Shown: positions 25,649-35,069, numbered from the stretch's first letter. The stretch: 64,000 nucleotides of DNA from Aurantibrevibacter sp041749595 (GCA_041749595.1 JBGTBA010000066.1:1-64000); one strand, 5' to 3'. The notes: generated by a model not told the origin, from the sequence alone. Made by a program: numbers and translations.

Positions 25649-27001
25649 ATGTCTAAAGACATTCGGATTAAAAAAGGCTTCAACATCAATCTTGTTGGAG
25701 CTGCGGAACAAACTACCTCCAAAGCCGTTTTAAGCAATGTTTACACAATAAATCCTCTGGATTTCCATGGAGTATCCCCAAAAATGTTGGCCAAACAAGG
25801 GGCTGAAATTAAGGCAGGGGAACCATTGTTTTATGACAAAAACAAGGAGGAAGTAATGTTCGTTGCTCCAGTGAGCGGGGAACTGGTCGAAGTGCAAAGA
25901 GGGCCCCGGAGAAAAATTTTAATGTTGAAGATCCTGGCCGATAAAGACCAACACCATGTTGAAAACAAGATTTTAAATATAGAAAGTTCATCCGCCCAGG
26001 ACATAAAAACACATTTACTTAAATCGGGTTGCTGGCCTTTTATCAAACAACGCCCCTATGACATTATAGCCAATCCGCGCGTGGCTCCCAAAGCCATTTT
26101 TATTTCAGGCTATGCCACAGCGCCCTTGGCAGCCGATTTGGATTATGTTCTGAGGGGCAAGGAAAATGAGCTTCAGGCGGCCATTACCGCCCTTGCCAAA
26201 TTAACCCCTGGCAAGGTACATGTGTCTGTGGGCAAATCATCCAATTCGCCATTGGCAAATCTTAAGGGAATGGAACTGCACAAGGTTTCGGGACCGCATC
26301 CTGCCGGCTTGGTGGGCACGCAGATAAATAAAATAGACCCCATAAATAAAGGTGAAGTGGTTTGGACGGTTTCCCCACAGGATCTGGTCATCATCGGAGA
26401 ACTGTTATTGACGGGAAAATTTAATGCGGAACGTACCATTGCCTTGGTGGGATCTGCGGTTAAGGCACCACGATACTACAAGACTAAAATCGGAACGGAA
26501 ATCGCCACCTTTTTATATGCCAGTGGTGTTAATATGAAAAACTTCCGTGTTATAAATGGGGACGTGCTTACCGGTAAAAAATCAAAACAAGATGGGTATT
26601 TGGGGTATTACAACAATACCGTGACCGCAATCCCCGAAGGTGACGATTATGAGTTTTTTGGTTGGAACAAACCCGTTTTCAATAAAATATCCGCAACGAG
26701 ATCGTTGACCTTTTCCTGGCTTCGACCCAATAAAAAATACGATTTGAACACGAATACAAATGGGGAACATAGGGCGTTTGTGGTAACGGGAATGTACGAA
26801 GAAGTCTTTCCAATGGACATTTATCCGTTACAATTGTTAAAGGCCTGTATGATAAAGGATTTGGATGAGATGGAACAATTGGGACTGTACGAAGTGGCCC
26901 CTGAGGATTTTTCATTGACCGAGTTCGTATGCATTTCCAAACAACCGCACCAACAGATCATACGGGAAGGACTGGATTTATTATATAAAGAAATAGGATA
27001 A
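25649..27001 (+). CDS. nqrA: Na+-translocating NADH:quinone reductase subunit A
   Basis: NqrA is the cytoplasmic subunit of the six-subunit sodium pump that oxidises NADH and reduces quinone. At 450 residues it matches the family; the start IRIKKGFNINLVGAAEQ and the motifs YDIIANPRVAPKAIFISGYA and RPSLTFSWLRPNKKYDL-like segment are typical, as is EHRAFVVTGMYEEVFPMDI. It opens an operon nqrABCDEF with 2-24 nt spacings. Such pumps are general in marine Flavobacteria, which use sodium motive force. Confidence 0.96.
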   Translation: MSKDIRIKKGFNINLVGAAEQTTSKAVLSNVYTINPLDFHGVSPKMLAKQGAEIKAGEPLFYDKNKEEVMFVAPVSGELVEVQRGPRRKILMLKILADKDQHHVENKILNIESSSAQDIKTHLLKSGCWPFIKQRPYDIIANPRVAPKAIFISGYATAPLAADLDYVLRGKENELQAAITALAKLTPGKVHVSVGKSSNSPLANLKGMELHKVSGPHPAGLVGTQINKIDPINKGEVVWTVSPQDLVIIGELLLTGKFNAERTIALVGSAVKAPRYYKTKIGTEIATFLYASGVNMKNFRVINGDVLTGKKSKQDGYLGYYNNTVTAIPEGDDYEFFGWNKPVFNKISATRSLTFSWLRPNKKYDLNTNTNGEHRAFVVTGMYEEVFPMDIYPLQLLKACMIKDLDEMEQLGLYEVAPEDFSLTEFVCISKQPHQQIIREGLDLLYKEIG

Positions 27002-27003
27002 AG

Positions 27004-28269
27004 ATGAGCTTGCAACTAAAGAGAAGACTCCACATTTTAAAAGACCATTACAAGGATAAAAAAATGGCCCCGGCGTTCAATGCGCTGCACACCTTTTTGT
27101 ACACGCCCAACGAATCGACCCATTCGGGGGCCCACGTTCGGGGAGCCGATGATTTAAAGAGAACCATGAATACCGTAATCATGGCGTTGGTGCCCGTTCT
27201 TGTTTTTGGTATGTTCAATTCCGGTTACCAACATTATTCGGCAATAAATGGATTTCCCGCTAATTTTTCCATAAGGGATCATTTTCTTACCTGGGATAAT
27301 TTTTTGATAGGTATTAAAACGGTGCTTCCATTGGTCATTGTATCCTATGGCGTGGGTCTGGCCATAGAGTTTTTATTTGCCGTCGTCAAGAAGCATGAGG
27401 TTGAGGAAGGTTATCTGGTAACCGGTATGTTGGTCCCCCTTATTGTCCCAGTGGACACACCCCTTTGGATGTTGGCCATAGCAGTTGCCTTTGGGGTGAT
27501 CATCGGTAAGGAAGTTTTTGGCGGTACGGGCATGAATATACTGAATCCGGCATTGACAATAAGGGCATTTTTGTTCTTCGCTTACCCTACTTGGATGAGC
27601 GGTGACAAGGTTTGGGTGCACGGAGCTGTAGAGAGGGCCGGTACTTCGGACGCCATTTCAGGGGAAACCATTCTTGGTTATTTGGCACAGGGCAATGGGC
27701 ACGAATTCTCATATTCGGTATCCGATATGTTCTTTGGGTTCATCCCGGGTTCAGTGGGCGAAACGTCCACATTCCTTATTTTATTGGGAGGTCTGTTCCT
27801 GATATTCAGTAAAATAGCAAGTTGGAGGATCATGGCAAGTGCTGTGATCGGGGCCTTGGTAATGGGGTTGGTGTTCAACGGAGTGGTAGGTGCAGGTTGG
27901 ATAACGGAATCCAGTAAGTTTTATGGATTGATGTCATTTGCCTTTTGGAAACATTTGATCATTGGAGGCTTGGCCTTCGGAATCGTCTACATGGCAACGG
28001 ATCCGGTAACCGGGTCACAGACCAATAAGGGAAAATGGATCTATGGATTTTTCATTGGATTCATCTCTGTTATGATCCGGGTATTCAACCCGGCCTATCC
28101 CGAAGGTGTTTTCCTCGCTATTTTGTTGATGAACGTTTTTGCGCCCACCATTGACCATTATGTGGTGAAGGGGAATATAAACAAACGTTTAAAACGTCTT
28201 AAAAAAGCCAATATATTGCCCAAGGATACCCACGGCAAGGAAGAAAAATTAAAAGTTGAAACAGTTTAG
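27004..28269 (+). CDS. nqrB: Na+-translocating NADH:quinone reductase subunit B
   Basis: NqrB is a membrane subunit with about ten transmembrane helices, covalent FMN and riboflavin. The 421-residue protein has the helical core (e.g. VILAVAFGVIIGKEVFGGTG-type segment and NILNPALTIRAFLFFAYP). The FMN attachment region reads DAISGETILGYL, with Thr222 as the expected attachment residue; most NqrB proteins have SGAT here. Spacing from nqrA is 2 nt. The downstream apbE product would attach the FMN. Confidence 0.96.
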   Translation: MSLQLKRRLHILKDHYKDKKMAPAFNALHTFLYTPNESTHSGAHVRGADDLKRTMNTVIMALVPVLVFGMFNSGYQHYSAINGFPANFSIRDHFLTWDNFLIGIKTVLPLVIVSYGVGLAIEFLFAVVKKHEVEEGYLVTGMLVPLIVPVDTPLWMLAIAVAFGVIIGKEVFGGTGMNILNPALTIRAFLFFAYPTWMSGDKVWVHGAVERAGTSDAISGETILGYLAQGNGHEFSYSVSDMFFGFIPGSVGETSTFLILLGGLFLIFSKIASWRIMASAVIGALVMGLVFNGVVGAGWITESSKFYGLMSFAFWKHLIIGGLAFGIVYMATDPVTGSQTNKGKWIYGFFIGFISVMIRVFNPAYPEGVFLAILLMNVFAPTIDHYVVKGNINKRLKRLKKANILPKDTHGKEEKLKVETV

Positions 28270-28271
28270 TC

Positions 28272-29024
28272 ATGGCCATTAATACAGATAAGAACAGTTA
28301 TACCATACTTTTTGCCGCAATTATGGTCATTGTAGTAGGTTCGGTGCTGTCATTCGTTGCCTCGGCTTTCAATGATAAGATCCAGAAAAACAAACGATTG
28401 GAAAAACAGCAGAATATCCTGTACGCCATGGGCATCAATGAAAATGAGGACGAGGGCAGTGTCAATTTTGTCCCTACGAATAAGGTAGCGGACGAATTTT
28501 CAAAATACATAAAGCAACAATTGGTCATCGAAGGGGATAAGGTCACGGAAGACAATGAAGCCTATTTAATAGATATAAAAAAACAGGAAACCGCAGCAAA
28601 AAGTGGTGCCGTTAGGAAATTGCCTCTGTTCATTGGAGAAAAAGAAGGTAAAAAATTCTACATTATCCCCATGTACGGCAAAGGCTTGTGGGATGCTATC
28701 TGGGGGTTTATTTCCTTGGACCAGGATTTAGTGGTCCAAGGTGTTTATTTTGACCATAAGGGAGAAACACCGGGATTGGGCGCAAACATAAAGGAACGCT
28801 TCTTTATGGACGATTTTGAAGGGGAAAACATTCTTAACGATTCCGAATTTATCGGTATAAAAGTGACCAAGGGAAATAACGACCCCACAAACAACACCAA
28901 AAACGACAATAAGGTGGATGCCCTTGCAGGGGCTACTATTACCGGTAACGGTGTAAGTGCCATGATAAAAGAAAGCGTTAACCTGTACAAAGGGTATTTG
29001 GAAAAAATAAAAGCTAAAAAATAA
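28272..29024 (+). CDS. nqrC: Na+-translocating NADH:quinone reductase subunit C
   Basis: NqrC has one N-terminal membrane helix (YTILFAAIMVIVVGSVLSF) and a periplasmic FMN domain. The 250-residue protein contains the canonical flavinylation motif in KVDALAGATITGNGVSAMI, with FMN on the Thr after GA. The start is 2 nt after the nqrB stop. Confidence 0.96.
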   Translation: MAINTDKNSYTILFAAIMVIVVGSVLSFVASAFNDKIQKNKRLEKQQNILYAMGINENEDEGSVNFVPTNKVADEFSKYIKQQLVIEGDKVTEDNEAYLIDIKKQETAAKSGAVRKLPLFIGEKEGKKFYIIPMYGKGLWDAIWGFISLDQDLVVQGVYFDHKGETPGLGANIKERFFMDDFEGENILNDSEFIGIKVTKGNNDPTNNTKNDNKVDALAGATITGNGVSAMIKESVNLYKGYLEKIKAKK

Positions 29025-29027
29025 AAA

Positions 29028-29675
29028 ATGGGACTACTTTCAAAAAAAGACGCCAATTTAATATTGGATCCATTGGCGGATACCAACCCTATTACCGTTC
29101 AGGTATTGGGCATATGTTCCGCCTTGGCAATTACCGCACAGTTAAAAGCTGCCATCGTAATGGCGTTATCCGTACTTTTCGTTGTGGCAATGGGCAATGT
29201 GGTTATCTCCCTGTTGCGAAATATCATCCCGTCAAAAATCCGGATCATTGCACAATTGGTTATTGCGGCGGCGTTGGTTATTATTGTGGACCAAATATTA
29301 AAGGCATATGCTTATGAGCTGAGCAAGACACTCGCCGTTTTTGTTGGGCTGATCATTACCAATTGTATCATTATGGGGCGTTTTGAGGCCTTTGCGCTGG
29401 GTAATGGTCCTTGGAGATCCTTCTTGGACGGTATCGGTAATGCGGCAGGTTATGGTCTGATCCTGATCGTCGTTGGGTTTTTTAGGGAACTTCTGGGCTC
29501 TGGCACGTTGTTGGGATTTAAAGTTTTGGGAGACCCCATTGAAAAAACCGGGCTTTATGCAATTGGGTACGAAAACAATGGATTTATGCTGTTGCCTCCA
29601 ATGGCGTTGATCGTAGTCGGCATTATTATCTGGATACAACGTTCCAGAAACAGGGCCTTGATAGAAGAAAACTAA
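29028..29675 (+). CDS. nqrD: Na+-translocating NADH:quinone reductase subunit D
   Basis: NqrD is an integral membrane subunit of 215 residues with six helices, homologous to NqrE and to RnfE. It shows the conserved cysteine in VFVGLIITNCIIMGRFEAFA, part of the intramembrane iron site known from NqrD/NqrE, and the GPWRSFLDGIGNAAGYGLIL loop. It is inside the operon. Confidence 0.95.
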   Translation: MGLLSKKDANLILDPLADTNPITVQVLGICSALAITAQLKAAIVMALSVLFVVAMGNVVISLLRNIIPSKIRIIAQLVIAAALVIIVDQILKAYAYELSKTLAVFVGLIITNCIIMGRFEAFALGNGPWRSFLDGIGNAAGYGLILIVVGFFRELLGSGTLLGFKVLGDPIEKTGLYAIGYENNGFMLLPPMALIVVGIIIWIQRSRNRALIEEN

Positions 29676-29699
29676 TAGTTACTTAAATAAAGCTGTACG

Positions 29700-30437
29700 A
29701 TGTTAGAACATATAGAATTATTCTTTAAATCCATATTCATAGACAATATGGTATTCGCCACTTTTTTGGGAATGTGTTCCTATTTGGCGGTATCTAAAAA
29801 AGTAGCTACGGCCGTCGGTTTGGGAGCTGCGGTCATCTTTGTATTGGCAGTGACCGTTCCTTTAAACTGGTTATTGGACCAATACCTACTAAAAGATGGC
29901 GCATTGGCTTGGTTGGGACCGGAATATGCCGATTATAACCTTAATTTTTTATCATTCATCCTTTTTATTGCCACTATTGCCACAATGGTGCAATTGGTAG
30001 AGATTGTAGTAGAGAAATTTTCACCGTCCCTATACAACTCATTGGGCATATTTCTCCCACTAATTGCCGTAAACTGTGCCATTCTTGGAGGGTCATTATT
30101 TATGCAGGCCAGGGAAATCCCAACCTTGGGGTTGGCTTTTAACTACGGTCTGGCCTCCGGGATAGGTTGGTTCCTGGCCATTTTGGCCATTGCCGCAATC
30201 CGTGAAAAGATTCGTTATTCCAATGTACCCGCCCCTTTACGTGGATTGGGTATAACGTTCATTATTACAGGTCTTATGGCCATTGGTTTTATGAGTTTTG
30301 GAGGAATGCTTACGGGTGGCGATGAAGCACCAAAAGAGGTTAAGGCAACCACCGTAAAAAAGGAAGACAAAAAGAAAACCAATAACAAGGAAGTTGAAAA
30401 AGGTTCGGTATCATATACCACCGCCATAAAAGAGTAA
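29700..30437 (+). CDS. nqrE: Na+-translocating NADH:quinone reductase subunit E, extended
   Basis: NqrE is the second six-helix partner of NqrD. Conserved parts are FIDNMVFATFLGMCSYLAVS and LPLIAVNCAILGGSLFMQ, each with the iron-ligand cysteine. The protein has 245 residues, about 40 more than the typical NqrE. The extra part is a C-terminal charged tail after FGGMLTGGDEAP, rich in Lys and Glu (KKEDKKKTNNKEVEKG), predicted disordered. The spacing to nqrF is 2 nt. Confidence 0.95.
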   Translation: MLEHIELFFKSIFIDNMVFATFLGMCSYLAVSKKVATAVGLGAAVIFVLAVTVPLNWLLDQYLLKDGALAWLGPEYADYNLNFLSFILFIATIATMVQLVEIVVEKFSPSLYNSLGIFLPLIAVNCAILGGSLFMQAREIPTLGLAFNYGLASGIGWFLAILAIAAIREKIRYSNVPAPLRGLGITFIITGLMAIGFMSFGGMLTGGDEAPKEVKATTVKKEDKKKTNNKEVEKGSVSYTTAIKE

Positions 30438-30439
30438 AC

Positions 30440-31747
30440 ATGATTTTAGCTACAAGTACTATTGGAACAATTATTATAACCGTAGTGGCCTTTATGGCAT
30501 TGCTGTTATTGTTGGTGGCCCTTTTGCTTTTTACCAAAGAGAAGCTATCCCCGTCCGGCCCAGTTACCATTACCATTAATGGGGAAAGGAAATTACAGGT
30601 AGCTTCCGGAAATTCATTGCTTTCCACTTTGGGAAACCAGAAAGTTTTTCTTCCATCGGCCTGTGGGGGTGGTGGGACCTGTATTCAATGCGAATGCCAT
30701 GTGCTTTCCGGAGGGGGTGAGGCACTGCCCACGGAAACACCACATTTTTCCAAAAAGGAACTGAACGAGGGTGTCCGGCTTGCATGCCAGGTAAAAGTAA
30801 AGCAGGATATGGAAATAACCATTCCCGAAGCGGTTTTCGGCATCAAAAAATGGCAGGGTACGGTAGTACGTAATTACAATGTGGCTTCGTTCATTAAGGA
30901 ATTTGTGGTTGAAATTCCTGAAGATATGGGCTACAGAGCGGGCGGATACATACAGATAGAGATCCCGCCCTGCGAAATCAAATATTCCACCATAGATATA
31001 ACCGCCCACCCGGAAGAACACGAAACCCCCGACAAGTTTAAGGCAGAGTGGGACAAGTTCAATCTTTGGCCATTGGTGATGAAAAACCCCGAAACCGTGG
31101 AAAGGGCCTATTCAATGGCTTCTTACCCCGCAGAGGGAAGGGAGATCATGTTGAACGTGCGTATTGCCACACCACCTTGGGACAGGGCCAAGAATGGTTG
31201 GATGGATGTAAATCCAGGAGTGGCTTCATCGTATATATTTTCGCTTAAAAAAGGCGATCCCGTTACGATTTCCGGACCGTACGGTGAATTCTTCATCAAT
31301 GAATCAGAATCTGAAATGTTATATGTGGGCGGCGGCGCAGGGATGGCCCCAATGCGCTCGCATTTGTACCACCTCTTCAAAACATTGAAAACCAAGAGGA
31401 AAATAGCCTATTGGTATGGAGGCCGTTCCAAAAGGGAATTGTTCTATTTGGATCATTTTAAGAAGTTGGAAAAGGATTTCCCGAACTTTAAATTTTATCT
31501 GGCACTTTCAGAGCCCTTACCAGAAGATAATTGGAAAGTAAGGGAAAGTTTGGATGGCCCCGGTGACGGTTTCGTTGGGTTTATACACAACTGTGTTATT
31601 GATAATTATCTTAGCAAACACGAATCCCCCGAAGATATCGAGCTGTATTTCTGTGGCCCACCGTTGATGAACAAAGCGGTACAAAAAATGGGGGAGGACT
31701 TCGGTATTCCAGATGAACATATCAGATTCGATGATTTTGGAGGGTAA
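30440..31747 (+). CDS. nqrF: Na+-translocating NADH:quinone reductase subunit F
   Basis: NqrF is the NADH-oxidising entry subunit. The 435-residue protein has an N-terminal membrane anchor (IGTIIITVVAFMALLLLLVA), a 2Fe-2S domain with CGGGGTCIQCECHV near residue 75 and a later Cys in VRLACQVKV, then an FAD domain (ERAYSMASYPAE) and an NADH domain (MLYVGGGAGMAPMRSHLYHL). It ends with a conserved IRFDDFGG. It is the last canonical gene of the operon, followed by a terminator-like hairpin. Confidence 0.97.
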   Translation: MILATSTIGTIIITVVAFMALLLLLVALLLFTKEKLSPSGPVTITINGERKLQVASGNSLLSTLGNQKVFLPSACGGGGTCIQCECHVLSGGGEALPTETPHFSKKELNEGVRLACQVKVKQDMEITIPEAVFGIKKWQGTVVRNYNVASFIKEFVVEIPEDMGYRAGGYIQIEIPPCEIKYSTIDITAHPEEHETPDKFKAEWDKFNLWPLVMKNPETVERAYSMASYPAEGREIMLNVRIATPPWDRAKNGWMDVNPGVASSYIFSLKKGDPVTISGPYGEFFINESESEMLYVGGGAGMAPMRSHLYHLFKTLKTKRKIAYWYGGRSKRELFYLDHFKKLEKDFPNFKFYLALSEPLPEDNWKVRESLDGPGDGFVGFIHNCVIDNYLSKHESPEDIELYFCGPPLMNKAVQKMGEDFGIPDEHIRFDDFGG

Positions 31748-31781
31748 TTTATTAAAAGTGAAAAACAGTCATTGATCATAG

Positions 31782-31810
31782 AACCGATATGTTGTATATC
31801 GGTTTTTTCT
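31782..31810 (+). terminator. Terminator after nqrF
   Basis: A perfect 9-bp stem joins AACCGATAT (31782-31790) and ATATCGGTT (31796-31804), with a 5-nt loop and then TTTTCT. It may end or attenuate transcription before the next two genes. Confidence 0.75.
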
Positions 31811-31819
31811 TAAGGAGCT

Positions 31820-32179
31820 ATGTCGAGAGCGTTAACGGAGCAAGAACTGCATAATTTGGCGATGAATATTGTTGGCCGGCAGTTAGAGGCTGATGGGTAT
31901 GAGTTTATGGGAGTTAATAGTATGCCTAAAAAAAATCCGCAGTTTGTTTGCCTTAAAGAAAAGCAATTGCATTTTATCGTTGTCCGCCCTGTTGTGCACT
32001 CAACCAATCCTAGGGAATATGATGAAGTGTTCATGCAAAAAATAAAGATACATGCGCTAGGGCAAGACGCTCGGACATATTACGCAGGTGTGGGTTTGGC
32101 AAATGCGGATGACCAAAAACTGCCTATATATCTAAATGAGCCTTATATTGTGGATTATGATGGACTTATTGAAATATAA
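31820..32179 (+). CDS. Conserved small protein of the nqr-apbE locus
   Basis: This soluble protein of 119 residues has no signal peptide. Recognisable segments are LTEQELHNLAMNIVGRQLEA, HFIVVRPVVHSTNPREYD and LPIYLNEPYIVDYDGLIEI. From memory, close relatives occur next to nqrF in many Flavobacteriaceae and are often wrongly labelled NqrF, although no flavin, iron-sulfur or NADH motif is present. It starts 10 nt after the nqrF terminator and overlaps apbE by 20 nt, which suggests a link to maturation or function of the pump. The true function is unknown. Confidence 0.75.
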   Translation: MSRALTEQELHNLAMNIVGRQLEADGYEFMGVNSMPKKNPQFVCLKEKQLHFIVVRPVVHSTNPREYDEVFMQKIKIHALGQDARTYYAGVGLANADDQKLPIYLNEPYIVDYDGLIEI

Positions 32180-33188
32180 AACAAATAAGATCGCTTTTAT
32201 TGGCCTGTTTACAACGGTTTTGTCATGTAGGCCTTCGCAATCAAATTATATAAAAAATACGAGCAATGGTTCTGCCCAAGGCACTTCCTACCATATCACC
32301 TATTTGGCGGATAGGGAGTTGGATTTGCAAATGAAAATCGACTCTGTTTTTGAAGCCGTGGACAAGTCCATGTCCACGTACCGGGCGGATTCCGATATTT
32401 CGAAAATAAACAAGGGCGATTCCACCGTGGTAGTCGATCAAATGTTCCGGGACGTATTTGAGCTTTCAGCGGAAGTCAATCTGGCGTCAAACGGCTATTT
32501 TGACCCTACCGTAGGAGCCTTGGTAAATGCTTGGGGGTTTGGCCCCGAAAAAGAAATTGCGATGGATAGTAGTAAAGTGGACAGCCTTATGGAGTATGTC
32601 GGTTTTCAAAAAACAACCTTAAATCAAGATAATCGTATCAAAAAAACGAATCCCCATATATATTTGGATTTTAATGCCATTGCACAAGGGTACACCGTAG
32701 ACCGATTGGTGCTTCTTCTAGATCAAAATGAAATTTCGGATTATTTGGTGGAAGTAGGTGGCGAGGTAGCCGCCAAAGGGGAGAACAGACTTAACCAAAA
32801 GCAATGGACTGTAGGGATAGAAAACCCACAGGAAGAGAGCAGTAGGAAATTAAAGGTAATAGTGCGGCTTAAGGACAGGGCACTTGCCACTTCGGGGAAT
32901 TACAGAAAGTTTAGGATAGATGCCAAGACAGGCAATAAATACGTACATACCATAGACCCTATTACCGGATTTACAAAAAATTCAAATATACTGGCAGCCA
33001 GTGTTATCGGCCGTGCCTGCGCCAGGGCCGATGCCTATGCCACCGCTTTTATGGCTATGGATTTGGACGAGTCCATAAAATTATTGGTACAGCAAAAGGA
33101 ATTGGAAGCGTACATCATCTACCTGGACAAAAACGGGGTCATTCAGGAATTTATGACCGATGGTTTTAAAAACCTTATAGTTCCTTAA
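32160..33188 (+). CDS. apbE: FAD:protein FMN transferase
   Basis: ApbE attaches FMN to Thr residues of NqrB and NqrC from FAD, outside the membrane. With the ATG at 32160 the protein has 342 residues and a lipoprotein signal, IAFIGLFTTVLSC. Family motifs: GSAQGTSYHITY, FDPTVGALVNAWGFGP, HIYLDFNAIAQGYTVDRL, YLVEVGGEVAAKG and VHTIDPITG near the C-terminus. A reading from 32136 would add eight residues but spoil the signal peptide. Placement behind nqr fits its client proteins. Confidence 0.93.
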   Translation: MDLLKYKTNKIAFIGLFTTVLSCRPSQSNYIKNTSNGSAQGTSYHITYLADRELDLQMKIDSVFEAVDKSMSTYRADSDISKINKGDSTVVVDQMFRDVFELSAEVNLASNGYFDPTVGALVNAWGFGPEKEIAMDSSKVDSLMEYVGFQKTTLNQDNRIKKTNPHIYLDFNAIAQGYTVDRLVLLLDQNEISDYLVEVGGEVAAKGENRLNQKQWTVGIENPQEESSRKLKVIVRLKDRALATSGNYRKFRIDAKTGNKYVHTIDPITGFTKNSNILAASVIGRACARADAYATAFMAMDLDESIKLLVQQKELEAYIIYLDKNGVIQEFMTDGFKNLIVP

Positions 33189-33263
33189 CCTGCATCATTT
33201 GTTTTCTTCCAAAGTAGGTAGTATCTAAAAGCGGTTCAATAATTACTGAATTATGGCGTTACC

Positions 33264-33296
33264 GAACGGTTCTGCTTTCCGTTCAGTTTTCTTTTG
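33264..33296 (+). terminator. Probable terminator after apbE
   Basis: GAACGG (33264-33269) pairs with CCGTTC (33279-33284) across a 9-nt loop, followed by AGTTTTCTTTT. Confidence 0.55.
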
Positions 33297-33363
33297 GGAA
33301 AAACCCAGAAAAAAGAATTTTCACTTCAATCCTTAACACAAAAATTAGTTGTCAAATAAAATT

Positions 33364-34131
33364 TTAGCCCTTTTTGACCAAAGGGATAATTTCGCCCTTT
33401 GCCAAACGATAGGATTCAATTTCTTTCTTGGAAAGTTGCACGGTATAATCCACTTCGGTTACCATAAACCCAATTCCCCGTAGTTTATCAAAATAATCCC
33501 TGCCGTAAACCCGCACATGGTCATACTGTCCAAAAATGCGGGCCCGTTCTTTCCGGTCCGTGATGGAATTGTCCTCAAAAGTGGTTTTGCGATTCAAGTC
33601 TTGCGGAATCTGGAAGATTCCCCAACCGTTGGGTTTTAAGATACGGTAAAGCTCTTGCATGGCTTTGGTATCATCGGGGATATGTTCCAGCACATGATTA
33701 CATAAGATCACGTCAAAGCTGCTGTCCGCAAAAGGCAAATTGCAAATATCGGCCTTTACATCGGCCAATGGAGAATTTAGATCCGTCGTGGTGTATTCCA
33801 AGTTGGATAGCTTTTTAAAACGGACGTAGAATGCTTGTTCCGGGGCAAAATGCAATACGGCGAGCCTATCCCTAAAAAAGTTGGTTTCACGCTGTAAATA
33901 GAGCCATAAGAGCCTGTGGCGCTCCAAAGACAAGGTAGAAGGTGACAATACATTCTCACGGGGCTTTTCATAGCCATAGGGAAGAAAGCTCCGAAATTGT
34001 TTTCCATCAATAGGATCTGTAAACTTTGTTCCCTTGAACCATAAGGCCAACAGTGGCCTGGCTAGATAGCTCAGCCGAATCAGTACGGGTCTGGGGATGT
34101 GGTTAAGGATATATTTGAACAGTTTTTTCAT
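33364..34131 (-). CDS. SAM-dependent methyltransferase (class I)
   Basis: This 255-residue protein has a Methyltransf_11 core. Visible motifs are VLHFAPEQAFYVRFKKL (motif I region, atypical), ADICNLPFADSSFDVILCNH and VLEHIPDDTKAMQELYRILK, followed by GWGIFQIPQDL. The N-terminus FKYILNHIPRPVLIRLSYLA looks amphipathic and may touch the membrane. The substrate is unknown. It follows map by 51 nt on the same strand. Confidence 0.85.
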   Translation of the reverse strand: MKKLFKYILNHIPRPVLIRLSYLARPLLALWFKGTKFTDPIDGKQFRSFLPYGYEKPRENVLSPSTLSLERHRLLWLYLQRETNFFRDRLAVLHFAPEQAFYVRFKKLSNLEYTTTDLNSPLADVKADICNLPFADSSFDVILCNHVLEHIPDDTKAMQELYRILKPNGWGIFQIPQDLNRKTTFEDNSITDRKERARIFGQYDHVRVYGRDYFDKLRGIGFMVTEVDYTVQLSKKEIESYRLAKGEIIPLVKKG

Positions 34132-34182
34132 TCTTTGGAACCCTTAGCTTTCATGTCACGGATTTGGAAAGGATTCAAATGT

Positions 34183-35001
34183 TTATCCCTGTAATTTTTT
34201 CTGACGGAATTCGTCCTCTTCGGTACTGCTTATACCCAAGGTATCATAAATATATTGAAAGGTGGACAGCAGTTCCGGTCTTCCGTTCACCAAGGCCACG
34301 TTGTGCTCAAAATGGGCACTGGGCTTCCCGTCTGCGGTAAGGATGGTCCAACCGTCCTTTAACTGTTTTATGCGGTGCGTGCCCATATTGATCATGGGTT
34401 CAATGGCGATCACCATGCCCTCCTGGAATTTTTTTCCACGTCCCCGTTTGCCGTAATTGGGCATTTCCGGGCCTTCGTGCAATTTTTTGCCCAAACCGTG
34501 CCCCACAAGTTCACGTACCACTCCATACCCATTATTTTCGCAATGGGTTTGTATGGCATAGCCCACATCGCCCACCCGATTCCCCAGTTTAAACTCCCGA
34601 ATACCGGCATATAGGGATTCCTTGGTAACCCGGAGCAATTTACGGGTCTCCGGAGCCACTTCGCCTACCTCAAAAGTATAGGCATGGTCACCGTAATACC
34701 CATTTTTGAGGGCACCGCAATCTACCGAAATAATATCCCCGTCTTTTAAGGTATCTGCATTGGGAATGCCATGGACCACTTGGGCATTGGGACTCATGTT
34801 CAAGGTGTTCGGAAAGCCGTACATGCCCAAAAATCCTGGTTCCGCTTTTTGTTCGCGTATAAATTCCTCGGCCAATCTGTCCAAATAAAGGGCTTTTATC
34901 CCGGGCTTTATCTCAGCGGCCAACATTCCCAAAGTTCTGGAGACCACCAGGGCGCTTTCGCGCATCAGTTCTATCTCTTCGGCTGTTTTTAATACTATCA
35001 T
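34183..35001 (-). CDS. map: Type I methionine aminopeptidase
   Basis: Map removes the initiator methionine from new proteins. The 272-residue protein holds the five metal ligands in the usual order: Asp in IISVDCGALKNGYYGD and HAYTF, His in LVGHGLGKKLHEGP, Glu in VIAIEPMINMG and Glu in the C-terminal SAHFEHNVALV. It has the normal size plus a short C-terminal tail. It lies between gpmI (68 nt) and a methyltransferase. Confidence 0.95.
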   Translation of the reverse strand: MIVLKTAEEIELMRESALVVSRTLGMLAAEIKPGIKALYLDRLAEEFIREQKAEPGFLGMYGFPNTLNMSPNAQVVHGIPNADTLKDGDIISVDCGALKNGYYGDHAYTFEVGEVAPETRKLLRVTKESLYAGIREFKLGNRVGDVGYAIQTHCENNGYGVVRELVGHGLGKKLHEGPEMPNYGKRGRGKKFQEGMVIAIEPMINMGTHRIKQLKDGWTILTADGKPSAHFEHNVALVNGRPELLSTFQYIYDTLGISSTEEDEFRQKKLQG

Positions 35002-35069
35002 GTGGGCAAAGGTACGGGAATCCTTTAAAAAGTAGTTATAATGCTATTCATAACGTATTTAGAGGCCTT

